In this document: positions 26,700 to 34,938 of the stretch, one piece after another
Position numbering within the stretch: the first letter of the stretch is position 1
How the letters are laid out: every line of letters begins with the position of its first letter
From: Paraburkholderia bryophila
Lineage (GTDB): Bacteria; Pseudomonadota; Gammaproteobacteria; Burkholderiales; Burkholderiaceae
Direction: 5' to 3'
Assembly (NCBI RefSeq): GCF_003269035.1
Contig: NZ_QLTK01000002.1
Location: 372,001-436,000, forward strand
Length of the DNA stretch: 64,000 nt
Made by a program: the position numbers and the translations under genes
Notes under the pieces: model-generated
Databases searched by the model: none
What the model was told of the DNA's origin: nothing
The model's input: the letters and a program-made list of their open reading frames with translations, nothing else

Positions 26700-27477
26700 T
26701 TACGGCTGGCGTTTGTGCGCAACGGGCATGGCCTTCGTGGTGTTCGGCGTATGCGGCACCCTGTTTTCGGTGCTGGTGTTTCCGCTTGCATGGCTCTGGC
26801 CGCACCGCGCGTCGCGGCAATTCGCGGTGACGAGCGTGATCCACTGGTTTTTCCGCGCGCTGGTCGCGGTGCTGCAGCGCATCGGCGTGATGGAGCTCGA
26901 CGTGTCGAACGTCGAGGCGTTACGCGCGGGCGGGCCGGCGATCGTGGTCGCGAATCACCCCACGTATCTCGACGTGATGGTGCTGTTGTCGCTCACGCCG
27001 CACGCCTGTTGCGTGGTGAAAAACGCCCATTGGGGCAACCCGTGTTTCTGGGGCATCGTGCGCTCGGCGGAATACGTCAGCAACGCCGACCCCGCGGAAC
27101 TCGTCGAGGCCGGCGCGCGGCAACTGGCGGCCGGCTACACGATGATCATTTTTCCGGAAGGCACGCGCAGTCCCGCGCCGAACCGCCTGCATGCGTTTTC
27201 GCGCGGTTTCGCGCATATGGCCCTGAAGGTCGGCGCGCCGATCGTGCCGGTGCTGATGGACTGCGATCCGCCCGCTTTCACCAAGCAGATGCGCTGGTAC
27301 GACGTGCCGGCGCGCGCATTCCGGATGCGCGTGAACGTCCTCGCACCGCTCGACGTCGAGCAACTCGCGGCGCACGACGCGACACCGGCCCTTGCGGCGC
27401 GCAGCGTGACGAGCGCCATCGAAGCACACATTACTCAGCACCTGTTCGATTATGGATTCTTTAAAACTGGAAATTAA
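26683..27477 (+). CDS. 1-acylglycerol-3-phosphate acyltransferase-like protein (ApeD-like)
   Basis: A membrane-associated acyltransferase of the PlsC/LPLAT family. The catalytic NHPTYLD (H-x4-D) and the phosphate-binding FPEGTRS motifs are present, preceded by one or two hydrophobic segments (LCATGMAFVVFGVCGTLFSVLVFPLAWLW). In APE clusters this enzyme is thought to help attach the polyene to a lipid anchor. It has 264 residues and ends 26 bp inside the first ACP gene. Confidence 0.9.
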   Translation: MASRLDYGWRLCATGMAFVVFGVCGTLFSVLVFPLAWLWPHRASRQFAVTSVIHWFFRALVAVLQRIGVMELDVSNVEALRAGGPAIVVANHPTYLDVMVLLSLTPHACCVVKNAHWGNPCFWGIVRSAEYVSNADPAELVEAGARQLAAGYTMIIFPEGTRSPAPNRLHAFSRGFAHMALKVGAPIVPVLMDCDPPAFTKQMRWYDVPARAFRMRVNVLAPLDVEQLAAHDATPALAARSVTSAIEAHITQHLFDYGFFKTGN

Positions 27478-27751
27478 ACAGCTTCTGATCGAGGCCCTCG
27501 ATCTGGAAGACCTGAGCCCCGCCGATATCGACGACGACGCCCCGTTGTTCGATACCGACGGCATCGGTCTCGACTCGATCGATGCACTCGAAATCGGCAT
27601 CGTGCTGCGCAAACAATACCAACTGACCATCGCAGCGAACGACGAGCGCACGCGCGAACATTTCCGTTCGATCAGCACCTTGGCCGCGCTCGTCGCGAGC
27701 CAGCGCGAAGCGGCGCACGCTGTGAATGAAACCACCAGAAAAGGGGAATAA
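27452..27751 (+). CDS. Acyl carrier protein 1 (ApeE/ApeF-like)
   Basis: A 99-residue ACP. The phosphopantetheine attachment site is GLDSID with Ser42, within the DTDGIGLDSIDALEIGIVL helix-II region. It is longer than FabD-type ACPs by a C-terminal tail of about 20 residues. The start overlaps the acyltransferase gene by 26 bp. It likely carries the starter or the growing chain. Confidence 0.93.
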   Translation: MDSLKLEIKQLLIEALDLEDLSPADIDDDAPLFDTDGIGLDSIDALEIGIVLRKQYQLTIAANDERTREHFRSISTLAALVASQREAAHAVNETTRKGE

Positions 27752-27754
27752 ATC

Positions 27755-28006
27755 GTGTCCGAGGCTGAGATTCTTGAGCGCATCCGCGCCATTTTCAAAG
27801 AGAACTTCGCGATCGAGCCGGAGCGCGTGACGCCTGAAGCGAACCTGTTCGAAGAGCTCGATCTCGACAGCATCGACGCTGTCGACCTGGCGATCAAACT
27901 GCAGGAAATGACCGGCCGCCGTATCAAGCCGGAAGAGTTCAAGTCGGTGCGCACGGTCGGCGATGTGATCGGTGCGGTCGAATCCCTGCTGGCTGCACAA
28001 GGCTGA
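27755..28006 (+). CDS. Acyl carrier protein 2 (ApeE/ApeF-like)
   Basis: A second ACP of 83 residues with the attachment site LDLDSIDAVDL (Ser39). It starts with GTG behind a good AGGGGA site, three bases after the first ACP. Two distinct ACPs are the norm in APE clusters, with one perhaps used for starter loading and the other for elongation. Confidence 0.94.
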   Translation: MSEAEILERIRAIFKENFAIEPERVTPEANLFEELDLDSIDAVDLAIKLQEMTGRRIKPEEFKSVRTVGDVIGAVESLLAAQG

Positions 28007-28701
28007 TGTTCGCCGCGCGCGCGCGTAGGCAGGCGGTGGCGGAGCAGGCCGGCGCCGACGCTCACGTCACGACTGCCGGGACCGTTCCGGCCTCGACCGA
28101 GGCCGGGCGCAGCTGGGCCAAAACCGTCGTGCAGGTGCTGTTGAAACTCGCCTATCCCGCGCTGATTCTGTGCGCGTGGCGCTGGGACACGCCGCGTTAC
28201 GTCGGTTGCATGCTGTTCGCGATCCTGTGGCTGCAGCGCTGGGCCGGCAGCGGCCCGGTCGCGACCTCGCTGCGGCGGCTCTCGTCGATCGACTGGACCG
28301 TGGTCGGCTTGCTGAGCTGTGCGTCGGCGGCGATCGTGTTGACCAACAGCGAACTGCTGTTGCGCCTTTATCCGTCGCTCGTCAATCTGGGGCTGTTGAT
28401 CGCGTTCGGCGCGACGCTCGTGCGCGGACCGTCGATGATCGAAAAATTCGCGCGACTCGGCAATCCGGATCTGCCGCCGCGCGCGGTGCGTCATACGTGG
28501 CGCGTGACCCAGGTGTGGTGCGGTTTCTTCGCGCTGAACGGCGCGTTTTCCGCTTATACGGCGCTGTACTGGAGTCGCGCGAACTGGTCGCTGTATAACG
28601 GCGCGATCGCGTACGGGCTGATCGGCGTGCTGCTGGTGGCGGAGATTGTCTGGCGTTACCTGGTGGTGCTGCCGCGAGCCGCGCGTTCGGAGGCGGCATG
28701 A
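28006..28701 (+). CDS. Integral membrane protein (COG4648, ApeG-like)
   Basis: A 231-residue protein with about six hydrophobic segments between residues 40 and 215, for example WTVVGLLSCASAAIVLTN and IAYGLIGVLLVAEIVW. After a soluble N-terminal 35 residues it matches the COG4648 membrane proteins found in APE loci, whose role is unknown. Its start shares one base with the ACP2 stop (TGATG). Possibly an anchor or flippase partner; function is not shown. Confidence 0.85.
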   Translation: MFAARARRQAVAEQAGADAHVTTAGTVPASTEAGRSWAKTVVQVLLKLAYPALILCAWRWDTPRYVGCMLFAILWLQRWAGSGPVATSLRRLSSIDWTVVGLLSCASAAIVLTNSELLLRLYPSLVNLGLLIAFGATLVRGPSMIEKFARLGNPDLPPRAVRHTWRVTQVWCGFFALNGAFSAYTALYWSRANWSLYNGAIAYGLIGVLLVAEIVWRYLVVLPRAARSEAA

Positions 28702-30431
28702 TTGCATTGCATGATGTGTTGTCGGTGGCCGTCGATGCTGCCGGGTTGAAAACGCCGGTATGCCGCGATGGCGACGTGGTGCTCGATCGTGCCGCGTTTC
28801 GCGCGCGCGCGGCGGGCCTGATCGCGCTGCTGCAAACGCGCGACGCGCAACGTTACGCGCTGTGTATCGACGATCCCTTTGATTTCGCCTGCGCGTTGTT
28901 TGCGCTGTTCGCGTGCGGAAAAGAGCCCGTGATTCCGGCCAATGCGACGCCGGGATATCTGGCCGATCTGGCCGACGCTTATGACGCGGTGCTGACGGAC
29001 GCGGATCTACTGCGGTTCATGGCGCGTGACAGCGATGAAGCCGACTCCCACGCCAACACCAACGCAGCGGCCGCGGCCACACCCACCGGTCACTTCCTCG
29101 ACCCGCAAGCCCCGCTCACGCTCTACACCTCCGGCAGCAGCGGCACGCCCAAACCGATCCGCAAGACGCTCGCACAATTCAACGCCGAAGTGCACACGCT
29201 CGAACGCCAATGGGGCGCGCTCGTCGGCGACGCGACGATGCTCGCGAGCGTGCCGCATCATCACATTTACGGTCTGCTGTTTCGCGTGTTGTGGCCGCTT
29301 GCGGCGGGCCGTGCATTCGACCGCGCGATCAGCCTCGAACCGTTGCATCTGCAACAGCAGATCGACCAGGCGGGCGCGACGGTCGTGGTGTCCACGCCCG
29401 CGCAACTGTCGCGCTGGCCCGCGTTGCCGGGCTTTGCCGCATTGACGCCCGCGCCGCGCGCGTTTTTCTCGTCGGGCGGTCCGCTCGCGCTGGAAGCCGC
29501 GCAGGAATACGCCTCGGCCTATGGCGCCGCGCCGCTCGAAATCTACGGCAGCACGGAGACCGGCGGCATTGCGTGGCGGCGTCAGGATCAGACGGACGCC
29601 TGGCAACCGGTGGCCGGTATCGAAGTGCGTCGCGACGAAGACGGCGCGCTGAACGTGCGCTCGCCGCATCTCGACCACCGCGGCTGGCATCGTACCGACG
29701 ACCAGATCGCGCTCGACGCCGACGGCCGGTTCCGTCTGCAAGGGCGCCTCGATCGCGTGCTGAAACTGGACGGCAAGCGCGTCTCGCTGCCGGAACTGGA
29801 AGCGCGTCTCGCGCGGCATCCGTATGTCGCGCAAGCGGCGCTGGTGCCGCTGGAAGGCGCCACGCGCAAGCGTGTCGGCGCGGTTGTCGCGTTGACCGAA
29901 GCGGGCAGCGAGGCGTTACGCGACGAAGGCCGCGTGGCGCTCGCCAAAACGTTGCGCCGGCATCTCGCCGACTTTTTCGATGTCGTCGTGCTGCCGCGCC
30001 ACTGGCGGTTTCGGGCGACGCTGCCGTTCGACGCGCGCGGCAAACTCCCCGTCGCGGCGCTCGCCGCCGCGTTCGAACCGCGCCGCGAAGGCATGGAAGT
30101 CCTCGCCGAAGCGCGCAGCGGCGACACGCTGCATTACGACCTGCGCGTGCCGCCCACGCTCGTGCATTTCGCCGGCCATTTTCCGGGCTTGCCGATTCTG
30201 CCCGGCGTGGTGCAGGTCGACTGGGCGATTCGCCTCGCCGCCGATCACGTGCCGGCCGCGCGCGCGATTGCATCGGTCGACCGGTTGAAGTTCATGGCGC
30301 CGGTGGCGCCGGGCGCGGTGCTGAAACTCACGCTGGCCCACGACGCCGCGCGTCGGCGCTTGCAATTCGTCTACAAACTGAGCGGCCGCGAATGCGCGTC
30401 CGGCGTGATCGTCTACCGGGAGCACGCGTGA
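28698..30431 (+). CDS. AMP-dependent ligase fused to hotdog dehydratase (ApeH-ApeI-like)
   Basis: The N-terminal 440 residues form an acyl-AMP ligase: LYTSGSSGTPKPIRKT is the P-loop (near residue 142), EIYGSTETGGIAWR the A5-type motif and LDRVLKLDGKRVSLPELE the C-terminal hinge with catalytic Lys. The last about 110 residues, from HYDLRVPPTLVHFAGHF, are a FabZ-like hotdog dehydratase with HFPGLPILPGVVQ. In E. coli the two activities are separate genes (ApeH, ApeI). The ligase probably activates the aromatic starter for an ACP and the dehydratase acts during elongation. Overlaps the previous gene as ATGA with a GGAGG site. A short Ala/Thr-rich insert lies near residue 120. Confidence 0.9.
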   Translation: MIALHDVLSVAVDAAGLKTPVCRDGDVVLDRAAFRARAAGLIALLQTRDAQRYALCIDDPFDFACALFALFACGKEPVIPANATPGYLADLADAYDAVLTDADLLRFMARDSDEADSHANTNAAAAATPTGHFLDPQAPLTLYTSGSSGTPKPIRKTLAQFNAEVHTLERQWGALVGDATMLASVPHHHIYGLLFRVLWPLAAGRAFDRAISLEPLHLQQQIDQAGATVVVSTPAQLSRWPALPGFAALTPAPRAFFSSGGPLALEAAQEYASAYGAAPLEIYGSTETGGIAWRRQDQTDAWQPVAGIEVRRDEDGALNVRSPHLDHRGWHRTDDQIALDADGRFRLQGRLDRVLKLDGKRVSLPELEARLARHPYVAQAALVPLEGATRKRVGAVVALTEAGSEALRDEGRVALAKTLRRHLADFFDVVVLPRHWRFRATLPFDARGKLPVAALAAAFEPRREGMEVLAEARSGDTLHYDLRVPPTLVHFAGHFPGLPILPGVVQVDWAIRLAADHVPAARAIASVDRLKFMAPVAPGAVLKLTLAHDAARRRLQFVYKLSGRECASGVIVYREHA

Positions 30432-32209
30432 TGAAGTTCGCCGCGTGTGTCGTCATTCCGATCTACAACCATCAAGACGCGATCGGTGCGACCGTCGCTC
30501 ATCTCGCGGTGCATGACTTGCCGCTGTTCGTCGTCGACGATGGCAGCGACGAGCCGACCCAGCAGGTGCTCGCCGCGCTCGCGCAGCAGTACGCGGGGCA
30601 ACTGACGCTGCTGCGTTTGCCGGTCAACGGCGGCAAAGGCGCGGCGGTGATGGCGGGACTGCGCGCGGCGCGCCGCGCGGGCTTCACGCACGCGTTGCAG
30701 ATCGACGCCGACGGGCAGCACGACGCCACCGACGTGCCGCGTTTCATCGAAGCCGCGCAGGCCGAGCCCGGCGCGGTGATTCTCGGTCGCCCGGTCTACG
30801 ACGAGAGCGTGCCGAAAGCGCGCCTCTACGGCCGTTATCTGACGCACGTGTGGGTGTGGATCGAAACGCTGTCGCTGACCATTCGCGATTCGATGTGTGG
30901 GTTCCGTCTGTATCCGCTGGCGCTCGTCTGCGAGTTGATCGATCGCGTGCAGTTGCCCACGCGCATGGACTTCGACATCGAAATCCTCGTACGTCTCTAC
31001 TGGCGGCGCGCGGCGTTCCGCTCGATTCCGACGCGCGTCACGTATGCCGCCGACGGCGTCTCGCATTTCGACGTGCTGTGGGACAACGTGCGGATCAGCC
31101 GCAGCCACACGCGGCTCGTGTTCGGCATGCTGTGGCGTCTGCCGGTGCTGCTCGCCCACAAGGTCATGCCGCGCCGCGGCGTTCTCGCGGATGCGGGAAA
31201 CGACCAAAGCGACCCACGCGCTCAAGACGCTCAAGACGCTCAAACCGACAAGCACGACACAACCCAGCAGGACTGGTGGCGTGTCGCCGAACGCGGCAGC
31301 CATCTCGGCATGTCCTTGCTCGCACTCAGTTGCAAGCTGTTCGGCCGCCGTTTCACCGCGCTATGGCTGCATCCGATCGTCGCGTATTTTCTGCTGACTG
31401 GCCGCGCCGCGCGCGAGGCGTCGAGCAACTATTTCAGACATCTCAGCCAGGCCGCGCCGCACGGCGATACACCACGGCCAGGCTGGCTGTCCGCGTACCG
31501 GCACATGCTGGCGTTCGCGCAATCGGGCTTCGACAAGCTTGCGGCGTGGTCCGGTCGCGTCAATAACGCCGACGTCAAATTCGAAGATCCCACTGCTTTC
31601 CAGGCGCTGACCGCGAGCGGCAAGGGTGCGCTCGTGATCGGCGCGCATCTCGGCAATCTGGAGATGACCCGTGCGCTCGCCGCGCAGGGTGCCTATGCCA
31701 AGGTCACCGCGGTCGTCTATACCGAGCACGCGCGGCGCTTCAACAGCGTGCTGGCGTCGGCCAATAGCGAGTTCGCGCGCCACCTGCTCGAAGTCCGCGA
31801 CTTCGGTCCCGAGACCGCGATGCTGATGCAGGAACGCGTGGACAACGGCGAGTTGCTGGTGATCGTCGGCGACCGCGTGCCCGCGCACGAAACGGGCCGC
31901 ACGGTCGAGGCGCAATTTCTCGGTTCGACCGCGCCGTTTGCGCAAGGCCCGTATGTACTCGCGCACGCGCTGGGCTGCCCCGTCTATCTGTTTTTCTGTC
32001 TGAAAGAGCAGGACGGTTACCGTCTCTATTTCGAGCCGTTCGCCGAGCGCATCGAGTTGCCGCGCCGCGAACGCGCGCAGCATCTCGCGGCATGGGCGCA
32101 ACGTTACGCCGTGCGGCTCGAACACTATTGCCGCAAGGCTCCTTATCAATGGTTCAACTTCTTCGATTTCTGGGCCAGCCCCAAGCGAGGCGCGAATGGC
32201 CGAACATGA
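30431..32209 (+). CDS. Glycosyltransferase family 2 fused to LpxL-type acyltransferase (ApeJ-like)
   Basis: The N-terminal domain (about residues 1-240) is a GT-A fold glycosyltransferase: VVIPIYNHQDAIGATVAHL, VVDDGSD and LQIDADGQHD supply the nucleotide-sugar and metal sites. After an Asp/Gln/Thr-rich linker (about residues 255-285) the C-terminal half matches the lipid A acyltransferase HtrB/LpxL family, with IGAHLGNLEM holding the catalytic His. The long frame upstream of 30431 is antisense-like noise; the ATG overlaps the preceding stop by one base. The 592-residue enzyme likely builds and acylates the lipid or glycan anchor of the polyene. Confidence 0.9.
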   Translation: MKFAACVVIPIYNHQDAIGATVAHLAVHDLPLFVVDDGSDEPTQQVLAALAQQYAGQLTLLRLPVNGGKGAAVMAGLRAARRAGFTHALQIDADGQHDATDVPRFIEAAQAEPGAVILGRPVYDESVPKARLYGRYLTHVWVWIETLSLTIRDSMCGFRLYPLALVCELIDRVQLPTRMDFDIEILVRLYWRRAAFRSIPTRVTYAADGVSHFDVLWDNVRISRSHTRLVFGMLWRLPVLLAHKVMPRRGVLADAGNDQSDPRAQDAQDAQTDKHDTTQQDWWRVAERGSHLGMSLLALSCKLFGRRFTALWLHPIVAYFLLTGRAAREASSNYFRHLSQAAPHGDTPRPGWLSAYRHMLAFAQSGFDKLAAWSGRVNNADVKFEDPTAFQALTASGKGALVIGAHLGNLEMTRALAAQGAYAKVTAVVYTEHARRFNSVLASANSEFARHLLEVRDFGPETAMLMQERVDNGELLVIVGDRVPAHETGRTVEAQFLGSTAPFAQGPYVLAHALGCPVYLFFCLKEQDGYRLYFEPFAERIELPRRERAQHLAAWAQRYAVRLEHYCRKAPYQWFNFFDFWASPKRGANGRT

Positions 32210-33824
32210 TCTGATCGACGCGTCGGTAGCCGGCGCAAAGCTGAACGCAAACCCGCACGTCAATGCCGGGACAACAGGCGCACGCGCCGTCGTGGTCGGC
32301 GGTCGCAAGCTGACCATCGAAGAGGTCGTCGCGATTGCCCATCAACGTGCGCCGATCGCGCTGAGCGCCGATCCGGCGTGGCGCGCGCGGATCCAGCGCG
32401 GCGCGGATTTCCTGCGTCGTCATCTGGCCGAGGGCGCAACCGTTTACGGCGTCAACACCGGTTACGGCGACGCCTGCGTGGTCGACGTGCCCATGGAGCT
32501 GGTCGAAGCGCTACCGCTGCAATTGACCCGCTATCACGGCTGCGGCATGGGCCAGTATCTCGACGACGCGCAAACCCTCGCGGTGATCGCCGCGCGGTTG
32601 AATTCGCTCGCCTACGGCTTTTCCGGCGTGCGCCCCGTGTTGCTCGAACGGCTCGCCGATCTGGTCAATCATCGCGTGCTGCCGCGCATTCCCTCGGAAG
32701 GCTCGGTCGGCGCGAGCGGCGACCTGACGCCGCTGTCTTATGTGGCCGCCGCGTTGGCGGGCGAACGCGACGTGATGTTCGCCGGGCAACTGCGCGACGT
32801 GCGCGAGGTCTGGAGCGAACTCGGTCACGCGCCGCTCACCCTCGCGCCGAAAGAAGGCCTCGCGCTGATGAACGGCACGGCGGTGATGACGGGCCTCGCC
32901 TGCCTCGCGTTCGCACGCGCCGATCACCTGACGCGCCTCACCGCGCGTCTCACGGCGCTCTGCACGGTGGCGCTCGACGGCCGCGCGGCACACTTCGACG
33001 CGCAACTGTTCGAAGTGAAACCGCACGTTGGGCAGGCCGAAGCCGCAGCCTGGATCCGCGAGGATCTGAGCGGGCGCGACGACACGCCAGGGCATCGCCT
33101 GCAGGACCGCTATTCGATTCGCTGCGCGCCGCACGTGATCGGCGTGGCACGCGACGCGCTGACGTGGGTGCGGCGCGACGTCGAGAACGAATTGAACAGC
33201 GCGAACGACAACCCGTTGATCGATCCCGACACCGGACGCGTGCTGCATGGCGGCAACTTCTACGGCGGCCATATCGCGTTCGCGATGGACTCGCTGAAGG
33301 TCGCGGTGGCCAACCTCGCCGATCTGATGGACCGGCAGCTCGCGTTGCTGGTCGACGTGAATTTCAACAATGGCTTGCCGCGTAATCTGTCCGGCGCGGC
33401 GCCCGCGCGTGCGGCGATCAATCACGGCTTCAAGGCGGTGCAGATTTCGTCGTCCGCATGGACCGCCGAAGCGTTGAAGAACACCCTGCCCGCAAGCGTG
33501 TTCTCGCGCTCCACCGAGGCGCACAACCAGGACAAGGTCAGCATGGGCACGATCGCCGCGCGCGACTGTTTGCGCGTGCTGGAATTAACCGAGCAGGTGG
33601 CCGCCGCGCATACGCTCGCGACGGTGCAGGCCGCGCGCCTGCGCTTGCGGCTCGACAGCACGACGCCGGTGCCGGCGCCGTTGCAGGATTTCATGGACCG
33701 GGTGAGCGCGGCGTCGCCGTTCGTCGACGAAGACCGCGCGCTGGAACACGAGTTGCGCGCACTGACGGCGAGCATTGCCGCGTGCGATCTGCTGCACGAC
33801 TATCGCGGGGGGGCGCACGCATGA
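32196..33824 (+). CDS. Aromatic amino-acid ammonia-lyase (HAL/PAL/TAL family)
   Basis: A 542-residue lyase that eliminates ammonia from an aromatic amino acid using the MIO group formed from A173-S174-G175 in SEGSVGASGDLTPLSY. Other family blocks are VYGVNTGYGDACVVDVP, ARLNSLAYGFSGVRP and ENELNSANDNPLIDPDTG. The substrate-selectivity pair, placed by the 59-residue distance to the MIO alanine, reads Tyr113-His114. Ser-His is usual in HAL, His-Leu in TAL and Phe-Leu in PAL, so the substrate is not clear. The operon position suggests that it makes an aryl-acrylate starter such as coumarate or cinnamate for the AMP-ligase. It overlaps the previous gene by 14 bp. Confidence 0.9.
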   Translation: MAEHDLIDASVAGAKLNANPHVNAGTTGARAVVVGGRKLTIEEVVAIAHQRAPIALSADPAWRARIQRGADFLRRHLAEGATVYGVNTGYGDACVVDVPMELVEALPLQLTRYHGCGMGQYLDDAQTLAVIAARLNSLAYGFSGVRPVLLERLADLVNHRVLPRIPSEGSVGASGDLTPLSYVAAALAGERDVMFAGQLRDVREVWSELGHAPLTLAPKEGLALMNGTAVMTGLACLAFARADHLTRLTARLTALCTVALDGRAAHFDAQLFEVKPHVGQAEAAAWIREDLSGRDDTPGHRLQDRYSIRCAPHVIGVARDALTWVRRDVENELNSANDNPLIDPDTGRVLHGGNFYGGHIAFAMDSLKVAVANLADLMDRQLALLVDVNFNNGLPRNLSGAAPARAAINHGFKAVQISSSAWTAEALKNTLPASVFSRSTEAHNQDKVSMGTIAARDCLRVLELTEQVAAAHTLATVQAARLRLRLDSTTPVPAPLQDFMDRVSAASPFVDEDRALEHELRALTASIAACDLLHDYRGGAHA

Positions 33825-34252
33825 GCGAGTCCCGCAACGTACCGAGCGCCAGCGCAATGGTCGAAGTGCCGTTCCACGACGTCGATGCGATGAACGTCTG
33901 CTGGCACGGCCACTATCTGAAGTACTTCGAGATCGGCCGCGCGGCGCTGCTGCGTACCTTCGATTACGACTATCGCGAGATGCAGGCGTCCGGCTATCTG
34001 TGGCCGATCGTCGAGGTGCATCTCAAGTATGTGCGGCCGGCCATCTACGGCCAGCAGATCGAAGTGCGCACGCAACTGCTCGAACACGAAAACCGCCTGA
34101 AAATAGGCTATGAAATCGTCGATTGCGCGTCCGGTACGCGCTTGACCAAGGGCTACACGATCCAGGTCGCGGTCGATGCCGCGACTCAGGAACTGCAGTT
34201 CGTCTCGCCGCCGGTGGTGTTCGACAAGCTGGAGCGCGCATGGGGACGATGA
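33821..34252 (+). CDS. Acyl-CoA/ACP thioesterase, 4-hydroxybenzoyl-CoA thioesterase-like (ApeK-like)
   Basis: A 143-residue single-hotdog thioesterase. VPFHDVDAMNVCWHGHYLKYFEIGRAALL is the catalytic helix region, with the Asp of DVDAMNVCWHG as the conserved acid. In APE biosynthesis it may release the polyene or clear ACPs. The upstream open frame is a shadow of the lyase gene; the ATG at 33821 overlaps the lyase stop as ATGA. Confidence 0.92.
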   Translation: MSESRNVPSASAMVEVPFHDVDAMNVCWHGHYLKYFEIGRAALLRTFDYDYREMQASGYLWPIVEVHLKYVRPAIYGQQIEVRTQLLEHENRLKIGYEIVDCASGTRLTKGYTIQVAVDAATQELQFVSPPVVFDKLERAWGR

Positions 34253-34938
34253 GCTTGCGCGCGGCGCTGGTGAGCGGTTGGGTTGCAGTCGGCGCGTGTG
34301 GCGTGCTGGGTGCGCTTTCATGGCCCCTGTCCGCCATGGCCGCGCAAGCGGCGCAGACATCGCCGCCAGCCGCGCCCGGCAACCCCGCGCTGGTCTCGCA
34401 GATCGCCGCGCATCTCGCGCAGGCCAAGGGCGTGCGTGCGCAGTTCACGCAGACGCAAACGCTCGCCGCGATGAAGCAGCCGCTCGTCAGCAGCGGCTCG
34501 TTGCTGTTCTTTCGCGAACGCGGCGTGATCTGGCAGATCGACACGCCGTACAAAGCCACCTACGTGATCACCGATGCCGGCGTCGCCGAACTCAACGCCG
34601 CCGGCCTACGCGTGACGAATCACAGCGCACAAGGCGCACGCGGCGTCGCGCAGGTGTCGAAGATGATGCGCGCGATGCTCGGCGGCGATCTGTCCGCGCT
34701 GTACTCGCAATTCGACGTGCAGGCCGACGGCAGCGCCGCGCAATGGCGCATGCAACTCACGCCGAACCAGCCGCAGATCGCGCAATCGATCAAAGGCCTG
34801 GAGATGAGCGGCGGCGACTATCTGCAAAGCTTGCGCATCACGCTCGCGAACGGCGACGTGACCCGGCTCGACTTCGCGAAAAGCGCGGCGGTCGCCGACC
34901 TCACGCCGGCCGAACGCAGCCTGTTCGGAGCGCCGTAA
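34249..34938 (+). CDS. LolA-like outer membrane lipoprotein carrier homologue (ApeL-like)
   Basis: A 229-residue exported protein. The N-terminal 35 residues contain a signal peptide (LVSGWVAVGACGVLGALSWPLSAMA), followed by a LolA-type half-barrel with AKGVRAQFTQTQTLAAMKQPLVSSGSLLFFRERGVIWQIDTPYKATYVIT. It presumably escorts the lipidated polyene across the periplasm. The ATG at 34249 overlaps the thioesterase stop as ATGA and follows GGGGACG; the ATG at 34240 is an alternative. Confidence 0.88.
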   Translation: MSLRAALVSGWVAVGACGVLGALSWPLSAMAAQAAQTSPPAAPGNPALVSQIAAHLAQAKGVRAQFTQTQTLAAMKQPLVSSGSLLFFRERGVIWQIDTPYKATYVITDAGVAELNAAGLRVTNHSAQGARGVAQVSKMMRAMLGGDLSALYSQFDVQADGSAAQWRMQLTPNQPQIAQSIKGLEMSGGDYLQSLRITLANGDVTRLDFAKSAAVADLTPAERSLFGAP

